Source of the DNA: CAVZTA01 sp963778025
GTDB taxonomy: Bacteria > Chloroflexota > Limnocylindria > Limnocylindrales > CSP1-4
Reading direction: 5' to 3'
Length of the DNA: 64,000 nucleotides
Assembly (NCBI GenBank): GCA_963778025.1
Contig: CAVZTA010000019.1
Coordinates: forward strand, 124,001-188,000
Part shown: positions 8,294 to 16,546 of the stretch, one piece after another
How the letters are laid out: each line of letters begins with the position of its first letter
Numbering within the stretch: the first letter of the stretch is position 1
Program-made: the position numbers and the translations under genes
The notes under the pieces: model-generated
Databases searched by the model: none
The model's input: only the letters and a program-made list of their open reading frames with translations
What the model was told of the DNA's origin: nothing

Positions 8294-10000
8294 TCAGGGT
8301 CCGTTGACCAGCCCCGTCGTATCGACCACCTCGAAGTCCGAGCCATGGAAGCGGTCCAGCTCGTGCATCTCGTCGTCGTCGAACCGCGCGTCGGAGACAC
8401 CGGTCACGTACCACGGCGAGCCGTTGTCGGCGAGGATCATCCCGTAGTGCTGCAGCGCGACCGCGATCGTCTTCGCGTGCGCCGACAGCCCCGTCAGGTT
8501 CGCCGTGGACTTGAGGCGCACACGGAGTCCCATCGGCGGGTACTGCGTCCCGCTCAGGTCGGACGCCTGGTGGCGGGCCGGGTAGAGGTAGGTGTTGCGC
8601 GTCTCGTCGGTCGTGAACCGGAGCGCGTGGTCGATCTCGCCCGCCGCGACCTCGTCGTACCGGATGAGGCCCGGCAGGATCGGCAGGCCGGCCGCATCGG
8701 CGGAGGTCCAGCCGGCGGGCCGCAGGTCGTTCGAGCGGAGATCGAAGATCGCCCCTGATCCGGCCTTCCAGTGGCCGCTCGTGTCCTTGCGCGCGAGGTA
8801 CAGCTCGTAGAGGACGCACGCGTCCTTGTCGACCAGGAGGATGTGCCGGTCGCCGCTCTCCACGCCGTTGCCCTCGCGCCGGACGTTCGCCGGGATCGGA
8901 TACGGGCCGGCGTCCGACTCGTCGGGCCAGGTGAACGCGACGCTGACACGCGGGGTGGCGGAGTCGACGACGTTGTACGGGATCCCGTAGCCCGCGAACG
9001 ACCCGAAGTCCATGTGCAGGCCATTCGACGTCCCGATGGTCGAGATCAGCGTCCCGGAGTTCGAGGCGACCGGGCGGTCGTCGATCCGGATGTTCCAGAC
9101 GTTCGTGGTCGGCAGGATCGGGCAGTCGGCGGCATCGGACAGTCGCGGTGACCCGTCCGTCGGCGGCAGCTCCTCGCCGTCGGGCGTGCCGTCGCCGTCG
9201 GTGTCGGGATCGGTCGGGTCGGTGCCGATCGACAGCTCCGCGACGTTCGAGAGCCCGTCGCCATCGGCGTCCTCGGCGCCATCCCGGGTGCCGTCGCCGT
9301 CCGTGTCGGCGATCCGCGGATGCGTGCCCAGGAGCTGCTCGGCGAGGTTCGGCAGCCCGTCCGCGTCGGGATCCTCGAGCCCATCCCCGATCCCGTCGGC
9401 GTCGCTGTCGGCCGTGCGCGGCCTCGTCTGGGCCCGGAACTCGGTCCGGTTCCAGAGCTGGTCGACGTCCGGATCCTCCTGGTCGTCCCGCGTCCCGTCG
9501 CCATCGGTATCGGCGATCCGGGGCATCGTCGACGCGGTCTGCTCCTGGAGGTTCGTGAGCCCGTCGCCGTCCGGATCCTCGGCGCCGTCCCGGGTGCCAT
9601 CGCCATCGGTGTCGGCGATCCGGGGATGCGTGCCGGCGCGGAACTCCCAGATGGTCATCAAGCCGTCGGCGTCCGTGTCCTCCCACGGGTCGGCGACGTG
9701 ATCGCCGTCGGAGTCCTTCTTCCGCGGATGCATCACGGCGATCTGCTCCTGACGGTTGGTCAGGCCGTCGCCGTCGAGGTCCTCCGCGTCGTCGCGGATG
9801 CCGTCGCCGTCGGTATCGGCGCGAGTCGGGCTCGTGAGGCTCTTCTGCGTCTCGAAGGCGTCCGACAGGCCGTCGTGATCACGGTCCGCCGTGGCCGCCA
9901 GGGCCGCCGCCGGGGCCAGGGCGAGTCCGAGGGCCAGGGCGAACGTGACGGTCCCCGCCACGGCGAGTCGAGCGCGAGACGTTCGAGCGGCGATCGGCAT
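8294..10000 (-). CDS. Secreted protein with calcium-binding TSP3-type repeats and a conserved C-terminal domain
   Basis: A 568-residue exported protein. Residues 1-36 are a signal peptide (positive start, hydrophobic core, ALAATA). Residues 37-270 hold about nine Asp-rich repeats of the type DTDGDGTRDGAEDPDGDGL, matching thrombospondin type 3 or DxDxDG calcium-binding loops, with spacer units such as GTHPRIA. The C-terminal 290 residues (starting NVWNIRIDDRPV, with SGAIFDLRSN, RPAGWTSADAAGLPI and YGMILADNGSPWY) form a separate globular domain. I recall this domain from secreted proteins of soil bacteria but know no function for it. A role in binding a surface or polymer is a guess. The ATG at 10000 begins the only signal peptide. 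Confidence 0.8.
   Translation of the reverse strand: MPIAARTSRARLAVAGTVTFALALGLALAPAAALAATADRDHDGLSDAFETQKSLTSPTRADTDGDGIRDDAEDLDGDGLTNRQEQIAVMHPRKKDSDGDHVADPWEDTDADGLMTIWEFRAGTHPRIADTDGDGTRDGAEDPDGDGLTNLQEQTASTMPRIADTDGDGTRDDQEDPDVDQLWNRTEFRAQTRPRTADSDADGIGDGLEDPDADGLPNLAEQLLGTHPRIADTDGDGTRDGAEDADGDGLSNVAELSIGTDPTDPDTDGDGTPDGEELPPTDGSPRLSDAADCPILPTTNVWNIRIDDRPVASNSGTLISTIGTSNGLHMDFGSFAGYGIPYNVVDSATPRVSVAFTWPDESDAGPYPIPANVRREGNGVESGDRHILLVDKDACVLYELYLARKDTSGHWKAGSGAIFDLRSNDLRPAGWTSADAAGLPILPGLIRYDEVAAGEIDHALRFTTDETRNTYLYPARHQASDLSGTQYPPMGLRVRLKSTANLTGLSAHAKTIAVALQHYGMILADNGSPWYVTGVSDARFDDDEMHELDRFHGSDFEVVDTTGLVNGP
9180..9870 (-). repeat. DNA repeats encoding the TSP3-type array
   Basis: Short near-identical units recur here, for example the plus-strand pieces gccgtcgccatcggt and gatccggggatgcgtgcc. 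They mirror the protein repeats and could allow copy-number change or misassembly. Confidence 0.6.
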
Positions 10001-10097
10001 GCCGTCATCGTCAGGGTGCCGGGCGGCAGCGGCAACGGTCGCGGCCAGCCCTTCGTCATGGGTCGTTGGTCCGTTTCGGTGCGCCGGGGCACGAGAC

Positions 10098-11525
10098 CTA
10101 GGGGCGGGACGCCGCCAGACGCTCGCCGATCCAGCGCCGCACGCCCTCGAGCGGCACGCGTTCCTGGGTCATCGAGTCTCGATCCCGGATCGTCACCGCC
10201 CGATCGTCGATCGTGTCGACGTCGACGGTCACGCACCAGGGCGTCCCGATCTCGTCCTGACGGCGATACAGCTTGCCGATGGCCGCGGTGTCGTCGTACA
10301 CGGCGAGGACGTCCTTCGCGAGGTCCGCGCGCAGCTGGTGCGCCAGCTCGACGATGTCGGCGCGCTTCTTGAGCAGCGGCAGCACCGCGACCTTGTACGG
10401 CGCGAGCTCCGGATGGAGCCCAAGGACGACCCGCTTCTCGCCGCGCACCTCCTCCTCGCGGTAACCGTCGATGAGGAACGTGAACGCCGCCCGGTCCGCG
10501 CCCGCGGCCGTCTCGACGATCCAGGGGATGAAGTGCTCCTCGGTCGCCGGGTCGAAGTACTCGAGGTTCTCGCCCGTCGCCTTGGCATGCGAGCCGAGAT
10601 CGAAATCGCCCCGGTTGTGGATGCCCTCCAGCTCCTTCCAGCCGAACGGGAAGCGGTACTCGACGTCGATGGCCTTCTTCGCGTAGTGCGCCAGCTCGTC
10701 GGGGGCGTGCTCGCGGAAGCGGAGGCGCGACGGGGTCACGCCGTACGCCTCATACCAGGCGCGGCGTCGGGGCAGCCACTCGTCGAACGCCTGGGTCGCC
10801 GCCTCGCCGGGGCGGACGAAGTACTGCATCTCCATCTGCTCGAACTCGCGCATCCGGAACACGAAGTTGCCGGGCGAGATCTCGTTCCGGAACGACTTCC
10901 CGATCTGGGCGATGCCGAACGGGATCTTCTTGCGCGACGCCTGCTGGACGTTCTTGAAGTTGACGTACGAGCCCTGCGCGGTCTCGGGGCGGAAATAGAC
11001 GATCGACGCGTCATCCTCGACCGGCCCCATGTGCGACGTGAACATCAGGTTGAACCGGCGGGGCGCGGAGAGCGGGCCGCCGTCGACCGGGCACTTGAGG
11101 CCGAGACGCTCGACGATCGTCGGATCCAGGAGGTCCGTCGCCGACAGGTCCTCCGCGCCCGGCAGCTCGTCGAGACGGAACCGCCGGTGGTCGGTCGCGC
11201 ACTCCACGAGGGGATCGGAGAACGAGCCGACGTGCCCGGACGTCACCCAGACCTGGGGGTGCATCAGGATCCCGGCGTCCAGCCCGACGATGTCCTCGCG
11301 CTCCTGGATCATCGCTCGCCACCAGGCGCGCTTGACGTTGTTCTTGAGCTCGACACCGAGCGGCCCGTAGTCCCACACGGCGTTGATGCCGCCGTAGATC
11401 TCGCTCGACGGGAAGATGAAGCCGCGCCGCTTCGACAGCGAGACGATGGTCTCGAGGTTGGCGACGGCGGGCGCCACGCTGTCCGGGTCGTGGGCGGACT
11501 CGGGGGACGGATCGGGGGAGGTCAC
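10098..11525 (-). CDS. glyQS: Glycyl-tRNA synthetase, dimeric class II type
   Basis: Charges tRNA-Gly with glycine in the cytoplasm. At 475 residues it is the single-chain alpha2 type, not the alpha2beta2 type. Motif 2 is seen in FRPETAQG and FRNEISPGNFVFRMREFEQ, and motif 3 in GLHPELAPYKVAVLP. The C-terminal anticodon-binding domain includes GTPWCVTVDVDT. The GTG at 11525 is preceded by GCGGAG and gives a normal N-terminus (LETIVSLSKRRGFIFPSSEI). It stands apart from its neighbours, with gaps of roughly 100 bases on both sides. No T-box leader was recognised upstream. Confidence 0.95.
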   Translation of the reverse strand: MTSPDPSPESAHDPDSVAPAVANLETIVSLSKRRGFIFPSSEIYGGINAVWDYGPLGVELKNNVKRAWWRAMIQEREDIVGLDAGILMHPQVWVTSGHVGSFSDPLVECATDHRRFRLDELPGAEDLSATDLLDPTIVERLGLKCPVDGGPLSAPRRFNLMFTSHMGPVEDDASIVYFRPETAQGSYVNFKNVQQASRKKIPFGIAQIGKSFRNEISPGNFVFRMREFEQMEMQYFVRPGEAATQAFDEWLPRRRAWYEAYGVTPSRLRFREHAPDELAHYAKKAIDVEYRFPFGWKELEGIHNRGDFDLGSHAKATGENLEYFDPATEEHFIPWIVETAAGADRAAFTFLIDGYREEEVRGEKRVVLGLHPELAPYKVAVLPLLKKRADIVELAHQLRADLAKDVLAVYDDTAAIGKLYRRQDEIGTPWCVTVDVDTIDDRAVTIRDRDSMTQERVPLEGVRRWIGERLAASRP

Positions 11526-11621
11526 GGGAGGCTCCGCTGGGCGACCGGCCGTGGAAGGGACGGGCGCGAGGCTCGTGGGACGGGCGGCAAGGCTAGCAGA
11601 CGGCCTGTCCGACCCGCGGCG

Positions 11622-12785
11622 TCACGCTCGAGCCGGCAGGACCTCGCCCAGCAGCCGGACGACGTTCTCGCCCATGACGGCGCGGATGGCCGGCTCGTCG
11701 AGGCCGGCGTCGAGGAGCGCCTGGGTCAGCGAGCCCGTCTCGGACGCGTCGAACGGCACGGGGACCGCGCCATCCCAGTCCGAGCCCAGCGCGACATGCT
11801 CCGCGCCGACGAGGTCGACCGCGTCGCGGATCGCGCGCGCGACGTCGGCGGTGGTCGAGCCGCACGTGACGGTGTCCCAGAACCCGATCCCCAGGACGCC
11901 GCCGGTCGCGGCGACGCCCAGCGCCTCCGCGTCGGTCAGGTTGCGGCCGTTGTCGCACGTCCGGCGCAGGCCCGTGTGCGAGGCGAGGACGGGCCGCGTG
12001 GCGGCGGCCAGGATGTCCGCGATCGTCGCGTGCGACGCGTGCGCGATGTCGATGAGGACGCCGTTCGCCTCACAGCGCTCGACCCACTCCCGGCCGAGGG
12101 TCGTCAGGCCACCCTTGCCGACGCCGTGCGCCGACCCGCCGATCTCCGTATCGAAGAAGTGCGCGGGCGAGATCATCCGGTAGCCCGAGGCGGCGAACAC
12201 CTCGACGTTCGCGCAGTCGCCCTCGAGGCACTGGGCGCCCTCGATCGCGAGCATCGCGGCGCACAGCGTCGGGTCGGCGGCACGCGCGGCACGGAACGCC
12301 TCGAGGTCCTCCCGCGACTCGATGAGCCGGAGGCGGCCCTCCGAGCGGGCCGCGAACGCATGTGCCCGCGCGGCCTGGTGGAGGGCGCGTTCGCGCAGGC
12401 TGCGCCAGGTCCGCACCGGCCAGCCGCTGGCCATCGCGACCAGCGTCACGTCATCGCTGCCGTCGTCGTTCCGGTCGAGGTTGAGGTGGCGCGGGCTCTT
12501 GGTCGTGACCGCGAGGACCTGGAGGGCGACGTTCCCTTCGACCATCCGCGGCACGTCCGAGTGGCCACGGTCGCCGCGCACGAGGAGGTCCCGGCCCCAG
12601 AGGAGCGTGTCGGCGTGGAGATCGGCGATGAACAGCGTCGCGTGGAGCGCCGCGGCGTCCGGTGTCGGTGGCGGGGGCGCCGGGCGTCCCAGCGGGTTCA
12701 GCCGCCGTTCGGTGCGGCCGACGAGCCAGCCACCGACCGGACGCGCCGCCAGCGCCCCGGCCGCGGCCACGCCCGCTGTCGACAC
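11622..12785 (-). CDS. Membrane dipeptidase, peptidase family M19, likely longer N-terminus
   Basis: A zinc dipeptidase of the renal dipeptidase family. Metal ligands are visible in HADTLLWGRDL (His-x-Asp), AIEGAQC (bridging Glu), DIAHASH and SHTGLR, plus the family signature GSDWDGAV. The uninterrupted frame starts at GTG 12785 with STAGVAAAGALAARPVGGW, a membrane-anchor-like stretch lacking basic residues. In the adjacent frame a GTG at 12828, overlapping the stop of the upstream gene, encodes MRRRRAAGLAAVSAG. Joining the two gives a complete signal anchor. I therefore suspect a one-base insertion near 12785 and a true start at 12828. The product is probably anchored outside the membrane. 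Confidence 0.85.
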   Translation of the reverse strand: MSTAGVAAAGALAARPVGGWLVGRTERRLNPLGRPAPPPPTPDAAALHATLFIADLHADTLLWGRDLLVRGDRGHSDVPRMVEGNVALQVLAVTTKSPRHLNLDRNDDGSDDVTLVAMASGWPVRTWRSLRERALHQAARAHAFAARSEGRLRLIESREDLEAFRAARAADPTLCAAMLAIEGAQCLEGDCANVEVFAASGYRMISPAHFFDTEIGGSAHGVGKGGLTTLGREWVERCEANGVLIDIAHASHATIADILAAATRPVLASHTGLRRTCDNGRNLTDAEALGVAATGGVLGIGFWDTVTCGSTTADVARAIRDAVDLVGAEHVALGSDWDGAVPVPFDASETGSLTQALLDAGLDEPAIRAVMGENVVRLLGEVLPARA

Positions 12786-12824
12786 CCGCCGAGACGGCGG
12801 CGAGCCCCGCGGCCCGACGCCGCC

Positions 12825-13250
12825 TCACCCGCCGCGGACCTTCGTCGGGCGGATCCGGACCGGGTGCGGGTAGGCCGAGCTGAAGTACTCGGGCGTCCAG
12901 TCGTAGTCCTTCAGCCAGTCGCCGTACTTGGCGAGGTACGCGGGGTGGTCCTTCCCGCGCGGCCCGTCCTCGTCGAACCGCGCCTCGCCGTCGATCGAGA
13001 CGATGTCACCGCCCGACCCGTCGTCCGAGAAGTGGAACGACACCTTGGGGTTCGCCTGGAGATTGGCGTTCCGGATGGCGCCCGCCTGCGAGTACATGAG
13101 GATCTCGCCGGCGTCGGGCTCCCACAGGAACCAGATGGGCATCGACTGCGGCTGCCCATCGGCGGCAACGGTCGTGAGCCAGGCGATCCGGTCGGTCGCC
13201 AGTCGTTCCAGCGCTCGCGCGCCGATCTTCGTCGCGGGGTCGATGGCCAT
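12825..13250 (-). CDS. PPOX-class, probably F420-dependent, oxidoreductase
   Basis: A 141-residue split-barrel flavin/F420-binding protein of the pyridoxamine 5'-phosphate oxidase-like superfamily. The family pattern is ERLATDRIAWLTTV, PQSMPIWFLW, YSQAGAIRNANLQANP and VSFHFSDDGSG. These enzymes often reduce small molecules with F420H2 or degrade heme-like substrates; the substrate here is unknown. The ATG at 13250 is preceded by GAGGAGGG. Its stop overlaps the likely true start of the dipeptidase (GTGA), suggesting coupling. A TACCAT hexamer lies 25 bases upstream of the start. Confidence 0.83.
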   Translation of the reverse strand: MAIDPATKIGARALERLATDRIAWLTTVAADGQPQSMPIWFLWEPDAGEILMYSQAGAIRNANLQANPKVSFHFSDDGSGGDIVSIDGEARFDEDGPRGKDHPAYLAKYGDWLKDYDWTPEYFSSAYPHPVRIRPTKVRGG

Positions 13251-13275
13251 CGCGCCCTCCTCGTGGTCGGCCGGG

Positions 13276-13281
13276 ATGGTA
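13276..13281 (-). promoter_or_regulatory. Candidate -10 for the PPOX-dipeptidase pair
   Basis: The minus-strand hexamer TACCAT lies within GGTACCATCCCG. The identical 12-mer occurs immediately before the MutL-like gene at 31142. No -35 is evident. Confidence 0.3.
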
Positions 13282-13315
13282 CCTGCCGGCCGCCTCGGGA
13301 CGCCGCGTCGGGGGC

Positions 13316-15403
13316 TCAGGACGCGGCCTTCTCCGCCCGGGCGTCGAGCTCCGCCTGCGTCTCCAGCTCCGTCTCGAACGCGGTGAGGTCGACCGGCTCG
13401 CCGGTGTACGCCGACGCCTGCAGCGTGAACAGCCGCGCGTACCGCCCGCCGAGGCGCATGAGCGTGTCGTGCGTCCCCTCCTCCACCAGCCGGCCGTGCT
13501 CGAAGAACAGGATCCGGTCCGCCTGCCGGACGGTCGAGAAGCGGTGCGAGATGTAGACCGCGGTCCGCCCCTCGGCCAGCCGGCGGAGCCGGGCGAACAG
13601 CTCGAACTCGGCCTGGGCATCGAGCGCGGACGTGGGTTCGTCGAGCACGAGGATCACGGCATCGCGCATGAACGCGCGGCCGAGCGCCACCTTCTGCCAC
13701 TCGCCACCGGACAGCTCGACGCCGCCATCGAACCACTTGCCGAGCGGCGTGTCATACCCCTCGGACAGGCGCTCCAGCAGGGCATCGGCGCCACCCCGCT
13801 CGGCCGCCGCCTCGACCGCCTCGCGATCGCCGATCGACGACAGCTCGCCGAGCCCGATGTTCTCGGCGGCCGTCGCCTGGTACGACACGAAGTCCTGGAA
13901 CATCGCCCCGATCAGGGAGCGCACCTCCGTCGGGTCGAGGTCCTGGAGGTCGACGCCGTCGAGCAGGATCCGTCCCTCGCTCGGGTCGTAGAGGCGGCAC
14001 AGGAGCTTGATGAGCGTCGACTTCCCCGCCCCGTTGCGTCCGACGACGGCGACCGTCTCACCCGGCTCGATCCGCAGGGACACGTCGTGCAGCGCCTCCT
14101 CGCCCGAGCCCGGGTAGCGGAACGACACGTGCTCGAACTCGATGGCGCCGCGGACGGGTCGGACCACCGGCGTGCGGCCCTCGCGCGGCTTGTCGATGCC
14201 GGGCTCGGTGGCCAGGAACTCGACCAGGTCGTTCAGATACAGGTTGTGCTCGTACATCGAGCTGAACCCGCCGAGCAGCCCCTGGACCGAGCTCTGGACG
14301 CTGGCCGCCGCCTGGGTGAACAGCGTCAGGTCGCCGATCGTGAGCCGGCCGGTGATCGCCTGCAGGGCGACGTAGAGATAGGTCAGTGAGCCGACCAGCG
14401 TGGTGACCGACGACCACACGAAGCCCACGAGATAGCGCGAGACGACGAGCTTCCGCAGCCGCCCCTGGTACACCCGCGACAGCTGGCCGAACCGGTCGAT
14501 GAAGTACTCGCCCAGGCCGAACAGCTTGACCTCCTTGGCGTACGTGTCGGTCGTCACGAGCGTCGTCAGGTAGTCCATCCGGCGGCGGAGCGGCGACGCC
14601 CAGCGGGCGAGGTTGTAGCCGCGCCAGCCATAGCGCGTGTCGGCGATGAACGCGGGCAACGGCGCGACGAACGCGACGACCGCGAGGACCGGCGACAGCC
14701 CGATGAGCAGGAACACCATCGACCCGAACGTGATCGCCGTCTGGATCAGGCCGAACACGCCGCTGACCATCATCAGCGGCCGGACGGCGGCTCCCTGATG
14801 CGCCCGCCGGAGCAGGTCGTACGAGGCGGAGTCCTCGAAGAACGCGAGGTCCAGCAGCGACGCGTGGTCCATCACCTGGAGCTGGATCGTGAGCGTGACC
14901 CGCTCCTGGAGCAGCTGCTGGGCGATGTTCCGCATCGTCGACAGGAACTGGTTCAGCGCGAAGATCAGGAACTGCACGAACACGAGCGCGACGACCACGC
15001 CGACGGGCGAGATCATCACCTCGCCCACGATCGGGAGGGTGCGCGGCACGGCGACAGAGGCCGCGTTGCCCACCTGGACGGCCGCGACGACATCGTCGAT
15101 GAGCAGCTTCGAGACGTACGCCGTGAGCGCGGGCGTGATGCCGCCGATGACCGTCGCCGACGCGAGGGCCAGGGTCAGCGGCGGGCTGGACGACCACACG
15201 AGGCCGATGACGCGCGGCACGGCCGCGAGCGTCCCGGTGACCGCGCGCCGGATCGCGGCGCGGCGGCCGCCCTCGAGCGGTTCCTGCTCGGGCTCGGGAA
15301 GGTCGGGGTCGCCGGTCAGCCCGGAGTGGCGGCCCTGGCTGAACTCGTTGCCCTTGCCGCGGCCACCCCCGCGTCGAGGCGGACCCAGATGCTGATAGAA
15401 CAT
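13316..15403 (-). CDS. ABC exporter, fused membrane and ATPase domains
   Basis: A 695-residue half-transporter of the ABCB/MsbA-like architecture in the cytoplasmic membrane. About six membrane segments lie between residues 65 and 335. The ATPase domain follows, with Walker A GRNGAGKST, signature LSGGEWQ, Walker B VILVLDEPTSALD and the switch His in YISHRFSTV. A Gly/Arg-rich cytoplasmic N-terminus of about 50 residues precedes the first helix. The start at 15403 lies four bases after the recO stop, so it probably shares the recO transcript. It likely acts as a homodimer. The cargo could be lipid, drug or peptide and cannot be assigned. Confidence 0.92.
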   Translation of the reverse strand: MFYQHLGPPRRGGGRGKGNEFSQGRHSGLTGDPDLPEPEQEPLEGGRRAAIRRAVTGTLAAVPRVIGLVWSSSPPLTLALASATVIGGITPALTAYVSKLLIDDVVAAVQVGNAASVAVPRTLPIVGEVMISPVGVVVALVFVQFLIFALNQFLSTMRNIAQQLLQERVTLTIQLQVMDHASLLDLAFFEDSASYDLLRRAHQGAAVRPLMMVSGVFGLIQTAITFGSMVFLLIGLSPVLAVVAFVAPLPAFIADTRYGWRGYNLARWASPLRRRMDYLTTLVTTDTYAKEVKLFGLGEYFIDRFGQLSRVYQGRLRKLVVSRYLVGFVWSSVTTLVGSLTYLYVALQAITGRLTIGDLTLFTQAAASVQSSVQGLLGGFSSMYEHNLYLNDLVEFLATEPGIDKPREGRTPVVRPVRGAIEFEHVSFRYPGSGEEALHDVSLRIEPGETVAVVGRNGAGKSTLIKLLCRLYDPSEGRILLDGVDLQDLDPTEVRSLIGAMFQDFVSYQATAAENIGLGELSSIGDREAVEAAAERGGADALLERLSEGYDTPLGKWFDGGVELSGGEWQKVALGRAFMRDAVILVLDEPTSALDAQAEFELFARLRRLAEGRTAVYISHRFSTVRQADRILFFEHGRLVEEGTHDTLMRLGGRYARLFTLQASAYTGEPVDLTAFETELETQAELDARAEKAAS

Positions 15404-15407
15404 GCCG

Positions 15408-16349
15408 TTATCGACGGTCCGCGATCATCGGGCCGATCTGCGGCGTTGGCGCGTGCGGTGCTCGCTTACGCACGCTGCGGGTGCGCGCGCTCCGCTCCTC
15501 CTGCGGCCGCCTTCGCATCTCAGCCCGCTGATCGCGGAAGGACGGCTCATCGGCGGTCCGCGGGCGAGTGACGCGGCCGATCTGGGCGTGGCGCTCGCGG
15601 ACCTCGTCGAGGAATGCGAGCGAGCGGGCGTCGCGCTCGAGGGAGATCCGCAGGAAGTCGCGCAGCGACGCCTCGACCTCGCGTTCCGTCTGCTCGGCCA
15701 GCCGGAGCGATGCGAGCGCCTCGATGTCCAGGCGCTGGTACGCCTTGAGCAGCTTGAGCGCCTCCAGGCTGAGGCCGGCCCGCCCGGACGGCGGTCCCGG
15801 ACACCGCTCGCACAGCACGCCGCCCAGCGGCGGGACCCAGCGGAATGACTCGGTGACCTCGAGCACCCGGTCGCACTCGACGCACCGGTCGACCTCGGGA
15901 CGGACGCCGAGCTCGTCGGCCAGGTGCATCTCGAACCAGCGGGCGACGCGCCCCGGCGCCATGCCGGCGTCGAGCAGCTCGTACGCGCGGTGGAGCAGCA
16001 TGTAGATGGGCTCCGCCTCGTGGCGCTCCTCGAGTGACCGGTCCGCGAGCTCCGCGAGGTACCACGCGGTCGCGGCACCCTCGAGCGAGTCGCGCATCCG
16101 GAGCCACGCCTGCCCGACCCGGACCTCGGTGACGACATCGAAGGTCCGCCCATGCGCGAGCGCCACCCGCAGCTCCGCGAACGGCTCCAGCGACCCGCCC
16201 AGGCGCGACGTGGGCCGGCGGATCCCCTTGGCGATCGCCTTGAGCTTGCCGTGCGCCGGCGTGATGAGCGTCATCACCCGGTCGGCCTCACCCAGGTCGA
16301 ACCGGGACAGGACGATCGCATCGGTGACGTAACGGCGCGGGACGGGCAT
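15408..16349 (-). CDS. recO: DNA repair protein RecO with a repeat-derived C-terminal tail
   Basis: RecO loads RecA with RecF/RecR and anneals single strands. The N-terminal OB fold starts RYVTDAIVLSRFDLGEADRV. A zinc-binding pair is seen in CVECDRV and CERCPG near residues 160-190, and the helical C-terminal domain ends around residue 275. The ATG at 16349 has GAGGT upstream. At 313 residues it is longer than the usual 240-250. The last 38 or so residues, rich in Arg (RAEMRRRPQEERSARTR), are encoded by a dispersed repeat at 15430-15524, so the tail looks acquired. Confidence 0.9.
   Translation of the reverse strand: MPVPRRYVTDAIVLSRFDLGEADRVMTLITPAHGKLKAIAKGIRRPTSRLGGSLEPFAELRVALAHGRTFDVVTEVRVGQAWLRMRDSLEGAATAWYLAELADRSLEERHEAEPIYMLLHRAYELLDAGMAPGRVARWFEMHLADELGVRPEVDRCVECDRVLEVTESFRWVPPLGGVLCERCPGPPSGRAGLSLEALKLLKAYQRLDIEALASLRLAEQTEREVEASLRDFLRISLERDARSLAFLDEVRERHAQIGRVTRPRTADEPSFRDQRAEMRRRPQEERSARTRSVRKRAPHAPTPQIGPMIADRR
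15430..15524 (-). repeat. Dispersed intergenic repeat, copy D (minus orientation)
   Basis: On the minus strand it reads ggctgagatgcgaaggcgg, then aggaggagcggagc, gcgtgcgtaagcgagcaccg and a gcagatcggcc end. It aligns with copies at 31252, 44847 and 60600. This copy overlaps the 3' end of recO. Confidence 0.7.
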
Positions 16350-16392
16350 CGGACCTCGCGACGGTATCACCCGCTCGCGGCGAGCACGAAAA

Positions 16393-16426
16393 GACGCCGG
16401 GCGGGGGACGCGTCCGCCCGGGCGTC
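16393..16426 (-). terminator. Hairpin followed by a short T run upstream of recO
   Basis: Arms of 12-13 bases (gacgccgggcgg against ccgcccgggcgtc, one bulge) enclose a nine-base loop. On the minus strand the hairpin is followed by TTTTCG. It lies about 40 bases before the recO start, so it could be an attenuator or an insulating terminator. Confidence 0.35.
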
Positions 16427-16478
16427 CACTGCCCGGTGCGTCGGTACGCCCGATCCGGATGACCCCAGGGCGGGCCAC

Positions 16479-16498
16479 GTGGTGCGTGCACGCACCAC
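16479..16498. promoter_or_regulatory. Perfect 20-bp palindrome in a divergent promoter region, operator candidate
   Basis: The sequence gtggtgcgtgcacgcaccac is fully self-complementary and lies between divergent recO (start 16349) and the GNAT gene (start 16547). Symmetry and position fit a dimeric repressor site. Confidence 0.45.
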
Positions 16499-16546
16499 CC
16501 ACGGCACGTTGACGTCCGGCCGATGCGAGCGGACGATCGTCTGCCG

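Noticed and set aside
9180..9870. Regular short DNA repeats considered as a CRISPR array
   Set aside because: The repeats are in frame within the TSP3-type protein, have no constant spacer length, and no cas genes are present.
9891..13556. A 1221-codon open frame on the plus strand
   Set aside because: It lies antisense to glyQS, the dipeptidase and the PPOX gene, is Arg/Gly/Asp/Pro-rich without domain patterns, and is expected from GC-rich third positions.
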